NCBI RefSeq assembly: GCF_020283565.1
Contig: NC_060060.1
Location: 63,163,257-63,227,256 of the forward strand
DNA length: 64,000 bases
Direction: 5' to 3'
Origin: Trifolium pratense
Lineage: Eukaryota > Streptophyta > Magnoliopsida > Fabales > Fabaceae
Part shown: in pieces, positions 31,879 to 43,142 of the stretch
How the letters are laid out: every line of letters begins with the position of its first letter
Numbering within the stretch: the first letter of the stretch is position 1
Translations under genes and position numbers: made by a program
Notes under the pieces: generated by a model
Databases searched by the model: none
The model's input: the letters and a program-made list of their open reading frames with translations, nothing else
What the model was told of the DNA's origin: nothing

Positions 31879-34800
31879 TCATTCAGAAATTGAAAACATG
31901 TTCAGATGTTTCTTTATAAAATCAAATCTTTCAACAGGTAAGGCTTTAGTAAATATGTCAGCCCATTGATTTTCAGTATCAACAAACTTAATATCTATAA
32001 TGCCTCTCTGAACATAATCTCTGATAAAATGGTGTTTTATTTCAATATGTTTGGCTCTAGAGTGTAGGATAGGATTTTTAGATAAATGAATGGCTGCAGT
32101 GTTATCACAATATAAAGGAATATTGTGACTGCTTACTTGATAATCTTCTAACTGATATTTTAACCAGAGTAGTTGTGTGCAACACTTAGCTGCTGAAATG
32201 TATTCTGCTTCTGCTGTGGACAAAGCTATAGTAGTTTGTCTCTTACTAGCCCAGGAGATAAGGTTTTCACCAACAAATTGACAATTGCCACTTGTGGATT
32301 TTCTTTCAATTTTATCTCCAGCATAGTCAGCATCACAGAATCCATTTAGCACATAATCATTGGATTTCTTATAGAGAAGTCCAAGATTAGCTGTTCCTTT
32401 CAGATACCTAAAGATTCTCTTTACAGCAGTAAGATGAGATTCTCTAGGATCTGACTGGAATCTTGCACATAAGCAAACACTGAATAAAATATCTGGCCTA
32501 GAGGCTGTCAGATAGAGTAAGGAACCAATCATACCTCTGTAGACCTTTTGGTCTACTTTTCCTTCATCTTCTGACCTGCTCATGTTGGTAGTTGAATGCA
32601 TAGGAGTGTTCATTATCTTGCAATCATCTAGGTTGAATTTCTTCAGAAGTTCTTTGGTATATTTTGATTGATGAACATAAGTTCCTTCCTTCTTCTGATT
32701 GATTTGAATTCCAAGAAAGAACTTCAATTCTCCCATCATGCTCATTTCAAATTCATCCTGCATTATCTTAGAGAAATTCTTGCACAAGGAAGCATTAGTT
32801 GAACCAAAAATAATATCATCAACATAAATTTGAATGATCAAAATATCTTCTTTGGTTGTTTTTCTAAAGAGTGTGCAGTCAACCTTCCCTTTCTCAAAAC
32901 CCTTTTCAAGAAGGAAATTACTGAGTCGATCATACCAAGCTCTTGGAGCTTGTTTCAGACCATACAGTGATTTCTTCAATCTGAAAACATGTTCTGGGTT
33001 TGAGACATCTTCAAAACCAGGAGGTTGCTTAACATACACTTCTTCAGAAATAAAACCATTTAAGAAGGCACTTTTAACATCCATCTGATATAAAGTTATT
33101 CCATGATTAACAGCATAAGATAGAAGTAACCTGATAGCCTCAAGTCTAGCAACTGGTGCAAAGGTTTCAGTATAGTCAATCCCCTCTTGCTGACTATAAC
33201 CTTGTGCAACCAATCTAGCCTTGTTTCTTACCACTTCACCTTGTTCATTCAGCTTGTTTCTGAATACCCATTTTGTTCCAATAATGTTCTTGTGTGAAGG
33301 TTTAGGCACTAGAGTCCATACATCATTCCTTTGAAATTGATTCAGCTCTTCTTGCATTGCTACAATCCAAGCATCATCTTTCAGAGCTTCATCAATCTTT
33401 GAAGGTTCCATCATTGAGATAAGACCAATTAAAGATTCCTCATTTCTCAGTTGAGATCTTGTCTTTCTTGGACTATCCTTATTGCCTAAGATCAATTCCT
33501 CTAGATGTGATGATTTGTATTTGAAAGTGTTTCTAGGAGGTTCATCATCTTCAGACTCATCAACAGCAGGATCAGCAGCTGCTTCAGTTCTTTGTTGTTC
33601 AGAGTCTGTAGGAACTGTCATGTTCAGAGGTTCTTCAGAGAATGGATGTTCTGAGTAGTTTGGAATATCTGAATACTGATCCTCTGATACCTGAAATCTA
33701 GACAAACCTTCCACAAGCTCTGACACTTGGTCAGGCTCTTTGTCATCAAACTTGACATGCATAGTTTCTTCCACAGTGTGTGTTTCAGAAATATATAGTT
33801 TGTATGCTTTTGAGCGTTCAGAGTATCCTATAAAGATACCCTTATAACCTCTAGCATCAAATTTCTTTAGATGGACTTTGTTATTTAAGATGTAACAGGT
33901 ACATCCAAACTGATGAAAATAAGAAATGTCAGGTTTTCTTCCTTTGAACAATTCATAAGCAGTTTTGTTTAACTTAGATCTGATATAGATTCTATTTTGA
34001 ACATAACATGCTGTGTTTACAGCTTCTGCCCATAAAAACTTTGCTACATTAGTTTCATGCATCATGGTTCTGGCCATTTCTTGCAGAGTTCTATTCTTCC
34101 TTTCAACAACCCCATTTTGTTGAGGAGTTCTAGGAGAAGAGAATTCATGCAAAATGCCATATTTTTCACAGAAATTTTCAAAAGGTTCATTTTCAAATTC
34201 TCCACCATGATCACTTCTAACTTTTAAAATAGTGTAGCCTTTTTCATTTTGAATTTGTTTGCAGAAGATGCTAAACTCATCATAAGCTTCATCTTTTGTT
34301 CTTAGGAATTTTACCCAAGTCCATCTACTGTAATCATCAACAATTACTAATCCATACTTCTTTCCATTGATAGAGGCAGTGTTAACTGGCCCAAACAGGT
34401 CAATGTGAAGAAGTTCCAATGGTCTTGAGGTAGAAACAATGTTCTTAGGTTTAAAAGATGATTTTGTAATTTTTCCTTTTTGACAAGAACCACAAAGTGT
34501 GTTTGAGTGATATTTGATTTTTGGTAAACCTCTGACAAGGTCAAGCTTGCTAAGCTTAGAGATTAACCTCCAGTTAGCATGGCCTAACCTCTTATGCCAG
34601 ATCCATTTTTCTTCACTCAAGGTCAAAAGACACATCACTTTTTGTTCATTCAAATCAGAAAGATTAATTTTATAAACATTGTTCTTTCTCAGACCTTTGA
34701 ATACAATGGAGTTATCAGATTGTTTAGTTACAGTACATGATTCCTTATTAAAGACAACTACATAACCATTGTCGCAAAATTGACTTATGCTCAATAGGTT

Positions 34801-35037
34801 ATGTTTGAGTCCATCTACTAACCAAACATCATTAATAGATAGGGAAGAATTACCTACTGTACCTGTACCTATTATCTTTCCTTTTTGATTACCTCCAAAG
34901 CCAACAAATCCTCCTTCTTTCATAGTCAGCTTAGAAAATAGTTGTTTGTCACCAGTCATATGCCTTGAACATCCACTATCCAGATACCATGAGTGATTCA
35001 TGATACTTCTTTGAGTGGTAGGCTGTATGAGAAACAA
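31879..35037 (-). CDS. Pol of Sirevirus A
   Basis: About 1050 aa. Order: protease ([13 protein letters not shown], Asp-Ser-Gly), GAG-pre-integrase zinc domain ([10 protein letters not shown], then the LCGSCQKGK cysteines), integrase core ([32 protein letters not shown] supply Asp, Asp, Glu), reverse transcriptase ([39 protein letters not shown] near residue 743) and RNase H ([32 protein letters not shown]). No internal stop. The frame opens right at the gag stop, in the -1 register, without an ATG. The first ATG is at 35001 (NHSWYLDSG follows it). Translation could use a frameshift at the gag stop or reinitiation 39 bases on. All catalytic motifs are present. Confidence 0.95.
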   Translation of the reverse strand: MFLIQPTTQRSIMNHSWYLDSGCSRHMTGDKQLFSKLTMKEGGFVGFGGNQKGKIIGTGTVGNSSLSINDVWLVDGLKHNLLSISQFCDNGYVVVFNKESCTVTKQSDNSIVFKGLRKNNVYKINLSDLNEQKVMCLLTLSEEKWIWHKRLGHANWRLISKLSKLDLVRGLPKIKYHSNTLCGSCQKGKITKSSFKPKNIVSTSRPLELLHIDLFGPVNTASINGKKYGLVIVDDYSRWTWVKFLRTKDEAYDEFSIFCKQIQNEKGYTILKVRSDHGGEFENEPFENFCEKYGILHEFSSPRTPQQNGVVERKNRTLQEMARTMMHETNVAKFLWAEAVNTACYVQNRIYIRSKLNKTAYELFKGRKPDISYFHQFGCTCYILNNKVHLKKFDARGYKGIFIGYSERSKAYKLYISETHTVEETMHVKFDDKEPDQVSELVEGLSRFQVSEDQYSDIPNYSEHPFSEEPLNMTVPTDSEQQRTEAAADPAVDESEDDEPPRNTFKYKSSHLEELILGNKDSPRKTRSQLRNEESLIGLISMMEPSKIDEALKDDAWIVAMQEELNQFQRNDVWTLVPKPSHKNIIGTKWVFRNKLNEQGEVVRNKARLVAQGYSQQEGIDYTETFAPVARLEAIRLLLSYAVNHGITLYQMDVKSAFLNGFISEEVYVKQPPGFEDVSNPEHVFRLKKSLYGLKQAPRAWYDRLSNFLLEKGFEKGKVDCTLFRKTTKEDILIIQIYVDDIIFGSTNASLCKNFSKIMQDEFEMSMMGELKFFLGIQINQKKEGTYVHQSKYTKELLKKFNLDDCKIMNTPMHSTTNMSRSEDEGKVDQKVYRGMIGSLLYLTASRPDILFSVCLCARFQSDPRESHLTAVKRIFRYLKGTANLGLLYKKSNDYVLNGFCDADYAGDKIERKSTSGNCQFVGENLISWASKRQTTIALSTAEAEYISAAKCCTQLLWLKYQLEDYQVSSHNIPLYCDNTAAIHLSKNPILHSRAKHIEIKHHFIRDYVQRGIIDIKFVDTENQWADIFTKALPVERFDFIKKHLNMFSISE

Positions 35038-35039
35038 CT

Positions 35040-37442
35040 TTAATCATTGCGGTAGAATTCTTCATCACAGTTAATGATAAAGTCATCCCAGTATTCTTCC
35101 TCTTCATTTCTCAAGTTCTGATTGGTAACTTGAGAACTTGTCAGCCATTTGTCTAGGACATAAGCCCTTCTTCCTTTGCATAGGACTTGTTTCCATGCTC
35201 TAGGTAGGACATATCCTTTCCTAGTTGGTAAATCTGAATGGTACATTATTTCAGCTTTTGGTACCCATCTTCTGGGTCCACGCTTGTTAGTCCACAAATG
35301 CTTACTATGTTGTTTAGTGTTAGAGAAAGATCTTGGTTTGGAATAATAACCTTTTTGAAACTTTTTCTTTGTTTGAGATCTGTTATTATTCCATGATTTG
35401 GATTGTTTATGATTCCAGGGTTTGTATTTATCACCAATCCTATGTTCTGATTGATTATATCTACTGACTCTAGAATCATAAATAATCTGAGTCCTGTACT
35501 GCATCTGAGGTTTGGAGTTAGAATTTTTTCTTTTAAGAACTTCTGAGCTTTTAGATTGACTAGCTTCAGGTACTGAAGTTCCTTTGGTTCCAGAATTTGA
35601 AGTCTCAGATTTTGAAGTTTTCAGAACTTCTGAACTAATGTTCTCAGGTTCTGAACAACTTCTATCTTCTGAACTTTTCTTTCCAGATCCTGAGGAACTT
35701 GGTTCCTCTGAGCTGTCAGCTTCTAAATCACTCAGATCATCATCCTCATTTTCAACAGTACCAGGATTCTTTCCCTCTTCACTTGGTGGAACAACATAAT
35801 AAACCCAAGATTTTCCAACCTTTTTGGCAAAGGTCTTCAGCTTTGAATATGTTCTACCATATTCATAACCAAGTCCTTCTCCTCTATGTCTCAAAACATT
35901 ATAAATTCTATTAGCAGCTTTGCTCTTCCCAAGATTGAGATGCACAAACTGTTGAAGAGCTATTTCCTGCTCATCAATAGGTTTGTGACAAACATCACAA
36001 CCCTTTTCAAAGTCATTCACTCTATTCAGAGTTTCTTGATATAGACCTTGAAAATGTTCTGCCTGTTCAGTCAGAGTGTTAAGCTTTTCTTGTAAAACTT
36101 TTTGTTTGCTTAACACTCTGAGATGTTTCTCAATGACCTTGTTAAGTGCAGTTATAAGTTGAGATTTAGAACAGTCAGAAAATACCTCATCTGTCACTTC
36201 TGAATCTGATTCTGATTCATCCTCTGAGTCTGCATCTGAGTCAGTTGAAGCCATCAGGGCTAGATTTGCCTCTTCCTCTTCCTCAACTTCTTCCTCAGAT
36301 GATAGCTCTTCAAAAGTAGCCATCAGACTCTTTTTCAATTTGCTCTTAAATTGTTGCTTCTTTGAGCTGTATCTTTTGCTTTTGTCTTTAGCAGACATTT
36401 CTGGACAGTCAGCAATAAAGTGTCCTGGCTTCTTACAGTTGAAGCAGTTCTTCTGATCATCCTTTTTGCTGACAAAATTTCTGGAGCTGTTTCCTCTGAA
36501 GTTTCTTTTGTTAAACCTGTTCCATTGCTGAAACTTGGTAAATAAAGCAAACTCATCTTCACCCATTTCCTCCTCTTGACCATCTGCAGAAAATTCCTCT
36601 TCAATGTCAAGAAGCTGAGTCTTAAGAGCTTTAGAAGGAGTCCTAGTTGACTGTAAAGCCACAAACTTGGACATCTTCTTAGCTTCTGAATCAGCGTTCA
36701 GAACCATCTCATGGCTTCTGAGATTGCTTATCAGAGCCTCAAGACTCAGAGTCTTGAGATTTTGAGCTTCTTCTATTGCAGTGACCTTAGGTCTCCAAGC
36801 AATAGGAAGACTTCTCAGAATCTTCTGAACATGGTCATAGGTGGAATAACTCCTCTTAAGAGCTTTAAGACCAGATACAAGGATTTGAAACCTTGTAAAC
36901 ATAGTCTTAATGCTTTCATCTTGTTGCATAGTGAAAAGTTCATATTGCCTTATCAAGAGACTAGCCTTAGCCTCTTGAACCTTTTCATTACCATCATAGG
37001 TAGCACACATAGAGTCAAAGATAGATTTAGCAGTAGACTTGTCTTCTATTCTGACATAATCTTCATGTCTAATAGCACCAACAACAATGTCCTTTACTCT
37101 ATGATGCTTAGTGTAGATTTTTAAGTTAGCTGGTGTGAGTAACTTTCTATGCTCAATGGACAATCTTCCATGTTCATTTAAATTTTCAAAAGTTACTCCC
37201 AGCTCAACCAAATCCCACAACTCATGATCAATAGCAGTAATATTGCTATACAGTCTTTCCTTCCACCACTCAAATAATGATGCATCACCATTGAATATAG
37301 GGGCTTTCCTATTGCCACTATGTTCATGTGATTCATTACTCAAGTAGTCAAAACCAAAAGAATTTCTAGGACCACCACCAGCACCACTGGCATCACCGGC
37401 TTCACCGGTTGTTCTAGTGCTACTATCGTCTCCTCCAGACAT
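35040..37442 (-). CDS. Gag of Sirevirus A
   Basis: 800 aa from ATG 37442, long for a copia gag, as is typical of Sireviruses. The N-terminal part has the copia gag fold region ([54 protein letters not shown]). One CCHC zinc knuckle ([14 protein letters not shown]) lies near residue 331. Next come an acidic Glu/Asp/Ser tract (about 375-420), a coiled-coil stretch ([14 protein letters not shown]), a Cys pair with His (CDVCHKP) and a basic, Asn/Ser/Lys-rich C-terminus. It ends at TAA 35042-35040, where pol begins in another register. Serine/acidic codons give a high density of the TCAGA/TCTGA motif. Confidence 0.93.
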   Translation of the reverse strand: MSGGDDSSTRTTGEAGDASGAGGGPRNSFGFDYLSNESHEHSGNRKAPIFNGDASLFEWWKERLYSNITAIDHELWDLVELGVTFENLNEHGRLSIEHRKLLTPANLKIYTKHHRVKDIVVGAIRHEDYVRIEDKSTAKSIFDSMCATYDGNEKVQEAKASLLIRQYELFTMQQDESIKTMFTRFQILVSGLKALKRSYSTYDHVQKILRSLPIAWRPKVTAIEEAQNLKTLSLEALISNLRSHEMVLNADSEAKKMSKFVALQSTRTPSKALKTQLLDIEEEFSADGQEEEMGEDEFALFTKFQQWNRFNKRNFRGNSSRNFVSKKDDQKNCFNCKKPGHFIADCPEMSAKDKSKRYSSKKQQFKSKLKKSLMATFEELSSEEEVEEEEEANLALMASTDSDADSEDESESDSEVTDEVFSDCSKSQLITALNKVIEKHLRVLSKQKVLQEKLNTLTEQAEHFQGLYQETLNRVNDFEKGCDVCHKPIDEQEIALQQFVHLNLGKSKAANRIYNVLRHRGEGLGYEYGRTYSKLKTFAKKVGKSWVYYVVPPSEEGKNPGTVENEDDDLSDLEADSSEEPSSSGSGKKSSEDRSCSEPENISSEVLKTSKSETSNSGTKGTSVPEASQSKSSEVLKRKNSNSKPQMQYRTQIIYDSRVSRYNQSEHRIGDKYKPWNHKQSKSWNNNRSQTKKKFQKGYYSKPRSFSNTKQHSKHLWTNKRGPRRWVPKAEIMYHSDLPTRKGYVLPRAWKQVLCKGRRAYVLDKWLTSSQVTNQNLRNEEEEYWDDFIINCDEEFYRND

Positions 37443-37494
37443 AGTGTTCTCACACGATCTTTACTGTCTCACTGTTAGGTGAAAGTAACAGACC

Positions 37495-37511
37495 AGAGCT
37501 CTGATACCAAT
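37495..37511 (-). other. Primer binding site of A (initiator Met tRNA type)
   Basis: On the minus strand TGGTATCAGAGCTCT follows the 5' LTR, complementary to the plant initiator Met tRNA 3' end. Only about 70 bases separate the LTR and the gag ATG. Confidence 0.92.
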
Positions 37512-38625
37512 TGAAGGTGTGAAAACACAAGAAGGGGGGGGGGGGGGGTTGAATTGTGTTTTAGCTAAGTTAAAACTTTTTCAAAGTTCTTAACTTAACT
37601 ACGTTAGCAGCGGATAAATAACACAAATAATAACAAGATAAAGAGAGAGAGAAAGCACACAAGCAATTTATACTGGTTCCTCTCACAAAACGAGAGTAGT
37701 CCAGTCCCCTTGCACTTCCAAGGGAGTTCACTATAATCACACAAGATTACAATTGCTCAAGCACACAAGCAAGAGACTTCACAACAATGCTCAAGCACAC
37801 AAGCTTAAGACTTCTCACTTAAGCACACAAGCTTAAGTTTCCTCAAGTACAAGAGATAGTAAATAGTTGAAAGAATACAACTGCTCTTAGAAGAACCTAA
37901 CAGAGCAAATACAATGAATACAAAGTATTTGAACTATAAGTGCAAAAACACTAGATCAGAGGTTCAGAGCTTGTATACACAGAATTCAGAGTTTGTTCAG
38001 CGCGTGTTAAATCCTTGATAATCTTAATTGTATATTATACAACTGATCCTTCTAGTATATATATACAGCTAGAAAAGAGTCGTTGCAGAAATGACCGTTG
38101 AAGTAGATAGCCTTTTGTCTTCAAGCAACTTGTCTTGATGCAGTTTGGTTGTTTCTAAAACTGAGTAAGAGTTTCAGATACTTTGACCATGTGCAGAGAA
38201 GACTTTCCTTATTCAGCTAACAAGTCTGATGACCCACGTTCTCAAGAGTGGACAGACAAAATGAGAGTAGCTGTTCTGATCAAGCTTGAAAGGTCCTTTT
38301 CTTCATTGGTAGAAGAGTTGACTCGCAAAAGAGAATCTTCACAGATTTCAAGAAGATCTTCAAAGGGTGATGAAGCTTTGGACACTTAAGAAGTTCTGAC
38401 GACTTCATCATCTGAAGGTTGTAACTTCTGAAGTTCAACATCTTCTGAGCGCTTGTAAACTTCTGAATGCATATCTTCTGAGCTTCACTCAGAGCTTATC
38501 TGACGCTAATATCTGCACACTTAAATTAAATTTTTAGTCCTTCCAATTGTTTATTAATACTTTGTTATCATCAAAACCTTAATAGATTTAGGGGCAAACA
38601 TTTTTAAATCAATTTTGTTCCAACA
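37512..38625 (-). mobile_element. Element A 5' LTR
   Basis: 1114 bp, intact. It has a 15-base G run near its plus-strand start and a TA-rich TATATATATAC near 38056 that could be a promoter in either direction. Seven TCTGA motifs fall within about 115 bases (38390-38505). It is followed by the TSD copy GCAAT (38626-38630). Confidence 0.95.
38189..38389 (+). CDS. Small ORF antisense within LTR A (doubtful)
   Basis: 66 codons from ATG, present in both LTRs (the other copy at 27721-27921) with two amino-acid changes. It is charged and Ser/Arg-rich near the end (RKRESSQ, then RRSS). No domain is recognised. The LTRs are too young for conservation to mean selection. It lies 130 bases after a TA-rich box. 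It may be noise, or a second antisense product. Confidence 0.2.
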   Translation: MCREDFPYSANKSDDPRSQEWTDKMRVAVLIKLERSFSSLVEELTRKRESSQISRRSSKGDEALDT

Positions 38626-38630
38626 GCAAT

Positions 38631-39630
38631 TACAAAGTAAATGGTTCACAAAACATACATCTTCTCTTCAGAATTCCGTTCGTTCGATCGCTGAGTACTT
38701 AGAATTTTCAGAGAAAGTTTTGTATAATATTTTGTGACCCTGATTCCTAGCGAAAAAATACTATAAATACTATGGAAAAATGATAGCTGCTCCTCGATCA
38801 TCTGAACGTTCCTCGCTTTGCCACGTACACCCACGTTCTCCACGTTCGAATCTCCTTTCTTCAGCGCGCGCCAATTCTCTATTGGGTTGTTGTTGGTTCT
38901 TTTGGGCCTGGATCAACTGACCCTTCGATCTGTTTCGCCTTTTCGACGCGCCTCTTGGCGCATTGCCACTCAGGAACCATGCTTCGACGCCTTCGAAACT
39001 CCTTTCCGCTTCGACACGCTTGAAGCTTCAAAAAATATTTAAAGGCTTATTTTGACAATATAACCTCAAATAAATATTGGACCCACCAATTGTATTTAAT
39101 TAATAAATACCAAATTTATGCCCAACAAATTGTCCCCCAAAAATGCCATTTTCGATTGTGTCTTTCGAAAGAGAAAGTGGCATTTTTGAAAGTGCAAAGA
39201 GATATCTTCTCTTTGTCGTTTCTTTTCTCCTATCTCTTAGGCTGATATCAGAAATTTTGAGATTGACTCCAATATTTACTCTCTTTTCCACTTTTAAAGG
39301 GAACTGGACACTTGTCAACGTAGGAAGTTGAAAGAGTAGTTATTTTTCATTTTTGGATTCTTTTAATTCCAAAAACAGCGCGCCTCTATATATAGACACT
39401 CTCCTTCTTCATTGTTCTTTTTCCAAACCTTTCAACTGTTCATCTTCTTTCTCAACTTTGGCGATTTTTGCTGAGTTTTGCGTTTTCAAACATCTTCAAC
39501 TTTGAATCGCTACTTTACTTCACTCCATCGTTCCATCTTTTCAAACGATTTCCGTTGAAACTATTCTGCAATCTCGCAATTCCCAATTTCAACCCTAATC
39601 ACCAACTCTGTAAACCTCTGAACTTCATCA
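38631..39630 (+). promoter_or_regulatory. Promoter and 5' leader of the plant-mobile-domain-like pseudogene
   Basis: An AT-rich upstream region contains an inverted repeat (AAAATGCCATTTTCG at about 39139 against AAGTGGCATTTTTG at about 39174). A strong TATA box TATATATAG lies at 39387-39395, and a pyrimidine-rich leader of about 210 bases runs to the ATG at 39631. This looks like a functional-style Pol II promoter for the damaged gene after it. No other gene is seen here. Confidence 0.55.
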
Positions 39631-40155
39631 ATGGCGTCAAGTTCAAACACTAAGAAGATGATTCCTTATGCTGGAAAGTGGAACACCATCACGCTCTCTA
39701 CTTATGAAGAGGGTATAGTTCCAGAACCATCACTTAGACTTGATTTGTAGAAGATCTGGGAAAGTCAGGTAATCTTCCCATATTCTATTAATAACCTGAT
39801 GCATACTTTTGGTGGGCCTAAACCAGATGAGAAAAACAAAAACCCAAACACCATGTCTATTTTTCCTGTTTACAAACCTTGTGCTCCTAGGGTTTTTATT
39901 AGTGAACCTTATAACTTCACTTACATCAAGGCACCTAACAGGGTATTTCGATCAGCCCCCTCTTTAAATGACCAATATATTATTTGGTTAGATAGGGTAC
40001 AAAACGACAATGCTGATGTTTGGCAAGCTTGTGGTATTTATGACCTTATTCAACTTTCTAGGACAGGCCTAAAATACCAGCAAGAGATGATTATTGCTGT
40101 TTTACACTTCTTTGAGTCTTCTACAAACACTTTTCATTTCGAATGTGGTATGATG
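39631..40155 (+). pseudogene. Plant mobile domain-like gene, broken
   Basis: ATG 39631 opens MASSSNTKKMIPYAGKW. The frame has a TAG at 39748-39750, probably from CAG. After that stop, the same frame continues for about 135 codons to 40155, where LTR D cuts it. The part GIYDLIQLSRTGLKYQQEM followed by F-ESSTNTFHFECGMM matches the pattern of the aminotransferase-like plant mobile domain (PMD), seen in MAIN/MAIL proteins and also carried by some Ty3 and Mutator elements. The start of the domain is present and its C-terminal two-thirds are lost, perhaps lying beyond the window. Whether this was a host gene or part of an older element is open. Confidence 0.6.
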
Positions 40156-40335
40156 TGTAACGACCCAAATTTATTATTCACTATGTAAGTGTTTAATTAT
40201 TTGGTGACGTGGTTTTTAAGTAAGATAGTAACTTTAAGTTATTTATCGAGAGTTCTAGTTAACGCGCGAGTTAGTGAGAGTTAACGCGAGTTGGGCCATG
40301 TTAGTGGGCTTGAGGCCCAATGTGCCTTGTCTCAT
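40156..40335 (+). mobile_element. LTR D, first part
   Basis: Starts TGTAACGACCC like LTRs B and C, and has the GGGCC-rich block (TTGGGCCATG, GAGGCCCAATG at about 40290-40322). It is cut by element E after the target CTCAT (40331-40335). Confidence 0.9.
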
Positions 40336-41693
40336 TGATGGATAATTTTTGCAAGTGAACGAAATACCACGTAGTAATAAAAATATCGATCCACAAGGAT
40401 TGTGTGATTAAACTAGTCTAATAGTATTCATAAACATTATGCAAGAATTACACATAAATTGGGGGTATGTTGAGTGATGAATTGTTAGCAAAACGTGCTT
40501 TGAGATAAGTGGAAAAGCGAGGTAGAATCATCGGAATCACCTAGTCTATAGCTAAATCATATGCAATCTACCTTATCATACGAATTTACTCAAGTGTTCA
40601 CAACTGGATCAACAAATTAGTGAATCGCAATCTCTTGTCAAAATCCACTCTATTCGTTGTCGATACTCCCCCGATCTCTCGGGCGGAAGCTACCTACAAC
40701 GAATGATATGAAAGCGCGTCGATCGTTCGCTACACTCTATGTTTCAATCTCTCGACCGGAAACACTCGAGTGCTCAATGCAATTCAGTTCAGACATTAAA
40801 TCAATATTCTCATACGTGACTTAACTCAAAATCATTACAACACTAATGAAGGATCATAAAGCATTAAGAGACGAATTGCATTAAGTAAACACTGTTAACA
40901 GAGTAAATCCTTACAATTAAGCAGATTACATGAGATTCATCTACATCCTAAGCTATCCTAGATCCTACCTCCACAAGGAGTTTAGCTCCTCATGTTGCTT
41001 CGATCGCGTCCTAGCTTCAACTTCATGGCTTGAGAATCCATGCTATTGAGGAGCTTGAAGCTATCCTATGAAGGTCTGGATCCAACTCTGAAAGCTCCAA
41101 AACCAGAAAAGTAGATGAATGTAGCAGATTTTCCAACCCCTTTAACAGAAAATGCAGAATCCTTATATAATAATCGCAACCACGCCGCGCGCCAGATCTA
41201 TCACGCCGCGCGTGGTTGCAATTTCTTCAACTACGCGGCGCGTGTAACGGTATCACGCGGCGCGTGATCAAATATGAGGTCTCTGATCTTCAACTCTGCC
41301 ATCTTCACGCCGCGCGTGATAGCTCCACGCCCCCGGCGCAGTTGTCCTTCTTCTCTTCACGCCGCGCGTGGTCAGTGCTACGCCGCGCGTGACCAAGTCA
41401 GAGAGCAATCCAATTCTGATCAAAGCTTCACGCCGCGCGTGGTAGGCATCACGCCGCGCGTGATCAAAGTGAAAAACTTGGCTCCCTGTGATCTCCATCA
41501 CGCGGCGCGTGATGGGCTACGCCCCCAGCGTAGTGAAAATCAGCAATTTCCTGCAATTTTTCCTGTTTTCTTGCAAAACAAGTAATCAAGCTTATGAATA
41601 GATTTCTCTTACATTTATTGCTTAAAACCTACTAAAATGCATTTAATGTTGCTAAAATAGGCATGGATTAGAGAGTGTGACGATCCGTCATCA
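40336..41693 (-). mobile_element. Element E 3' LTR
   Basis: 1358 bp. A cluster of about twelve CACGCCGCGCGTG / CACGCGGCGCGTG type palindromes occupies 41175-41540, strongly CpG-rich against an AT-rich background. Small ORFs on both strands in the cluster are artefacts of its composition. Confidence 0.93.
41175..41540. repeat. GC-rich palindrome cluster in LTR E (also 45570-45935)
   Basis: Repeated 12-13 base near-palindromes (CACGCCGCGCGTG, CACGCGGCGCGTG, and degenerate CACGCCCCCGGCGC) are separated by 10-35 bases of ordinary sequence. They are present in both LTRs with a few changes. Confidence 0.9.
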
Positions 41694-43142
41694 CAACCCC
41701 AAACTTAAAGCTTTCCTTGTCCTCAAGGAAACAACTTTTACCTCAAGCTTTTGTGTCAAGACCTTGGCATTTTCCTTAGATTCACTCGAATCATACATAC
41801 GTGAGAATCACCTGATGATCAATGATCCACCTGCAAACAATGCTCAATTGCACAATCATTCCCGCAAGACATTTTCAAGTAATTCACACTTTTCAACCAA
41901 GGCTCTATGATCCCATCACACTACTCACATACACTCTTCAGTTTTGGTAATTCACTCAAATCAACACATCAATGCAAGTCAACAATAATTTTGCAAGTAG
42001 TCTAAGAATTCATTCGGTTCACTTTGTGCACACACTTTAGAGGTCTTTTAGGGTTATAACGTGGCTTGGCTAGGGTGGATGGTGACATTTTGGGATAAGT
42101 AATAGAAAAACTTGGAGTTAGATCCCCCTAAGGTCAAAAATTCATAAACCAAACCCCTTCTTCTTTTGAACTATAGTGGACTAGAGAACTTTTTCAATTC
42201 ATCAAATAAAGTTTTGTAATTCTTTTGAAATCAAGGCTATCACTTCTTTTTGTACTTCTTTTCAATATTTCTTTTTTTTTTTTTTTTTCATTCCATGTTT
42301 TCATCATTTATCTCTTTTTCATACTTTTCTTCTATCTTTCTCATGACTAAAGCCTTGCAAAATTTTTGAAATTTTTCAATCAAAACTTTGTATAAGTTCT
42401 CTAGTACCCTCACCCCAAACTTTATTTGTTGCTAATTCCAAAGAGCAACCCCAAACTTAGTGGTGAGCAATGCGCATCAACCACTAATTAGGTGCCTAAC
42501 CTCCAAGAAAGTCATTCCTTTTTTCATCAAAATTTTCTTAAGGTTGTGCAAAATAACATTTTCTTTTTCAGCTCAAATTGGTTAAGCAAAGGATAATTAT
42601 ATGTAAGGGCGGATAGAAAAGCTCAAAGGTACCAAGGAACATGCCTCGTGTGTGCTACAAAAGTACCAATCAAATAAAAAGACGACAAGCAAAATCGAGA
42701 GACAATACATGAGTGGATATCACACATAGAAGGAAAAGGAGTGTTTGGCTCAATACCTCTCGGTTGGGTCGAATCAAAGAACCGGTCAAAAAGTGTGCGT
42801 TCCCTTCCTTTGCCTCTTGATCACATGAGTGCAACAAGCTATTGCACTGCAAGTTTCACACATCACACACGGAGACAATCAAGTAATTGATACTCAAGTA
42901 ACTAGAAGGAACATGCCAAAATATCGAAACAAATTCTAATGGTAAAAGCATTCCACAATTGAACATAAAAAGATTCAAATTCAGAGTTAAAAGTGTATTC
43001 ATCCAGCAAATTCAAGGGAACATCAAACAATTATTCATAAAGTAGCATAAGAGTGAAAGGGAAGAAAGGACCGTAAACTCATGGGTTGCCTCCCATGAAG
43101 CGCTTCTTTCTCGTCATTAGCTTGACGCTTCATCATCACAAG
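41694..43142 (-). other. Element E non-coding 3' interior
   Basis: Begins with the polypurine tract (minus strand TTTGGGGTTG at 41694-41705) and the preceding CTTGAGGACAAGGAAAGC, a hallmark of Athila and Tat elements. No ORF. It includes an 18-base poly-T run (about 42271-42288). The pol genes expected here are gone. Confidence 0.8.

Larger units (their letters stand above)
9605..38625 (-). mobile_element. Element A: Ty1/copia Sirevirus (disrupted by B and C)
   Basis: LTRs of about 1.1 kb begin TGAAGG and end CCAACA on the plus strand. They are flanked by an exact 5-bp TSD, GCAAT (9600-9604 and 38626-38630). The element reads on the minus strand: 5' LTR 37512-38625, PBS, gag, pol, third ORF, polypurine tracts, and 3' LTR 28157-27240 plus 9795-9605. 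The order integrase-RT-RNase H places it in Ty1/copia. The long gag, the third ORF and the several polypurine tracts are Sirevirus traits. The two LTRs differ by about 7 substitutions and 4 indels by eye. Confidence 0.93.

Noticed and set aside
41274..41585. ORFs on both strands across the GC-rich palindromes
   Set aside because: Open frames arise from the repeated CACGCCGCGCGTG sequence, which lacks stops; the two strands and the second LTR copy behave alike.
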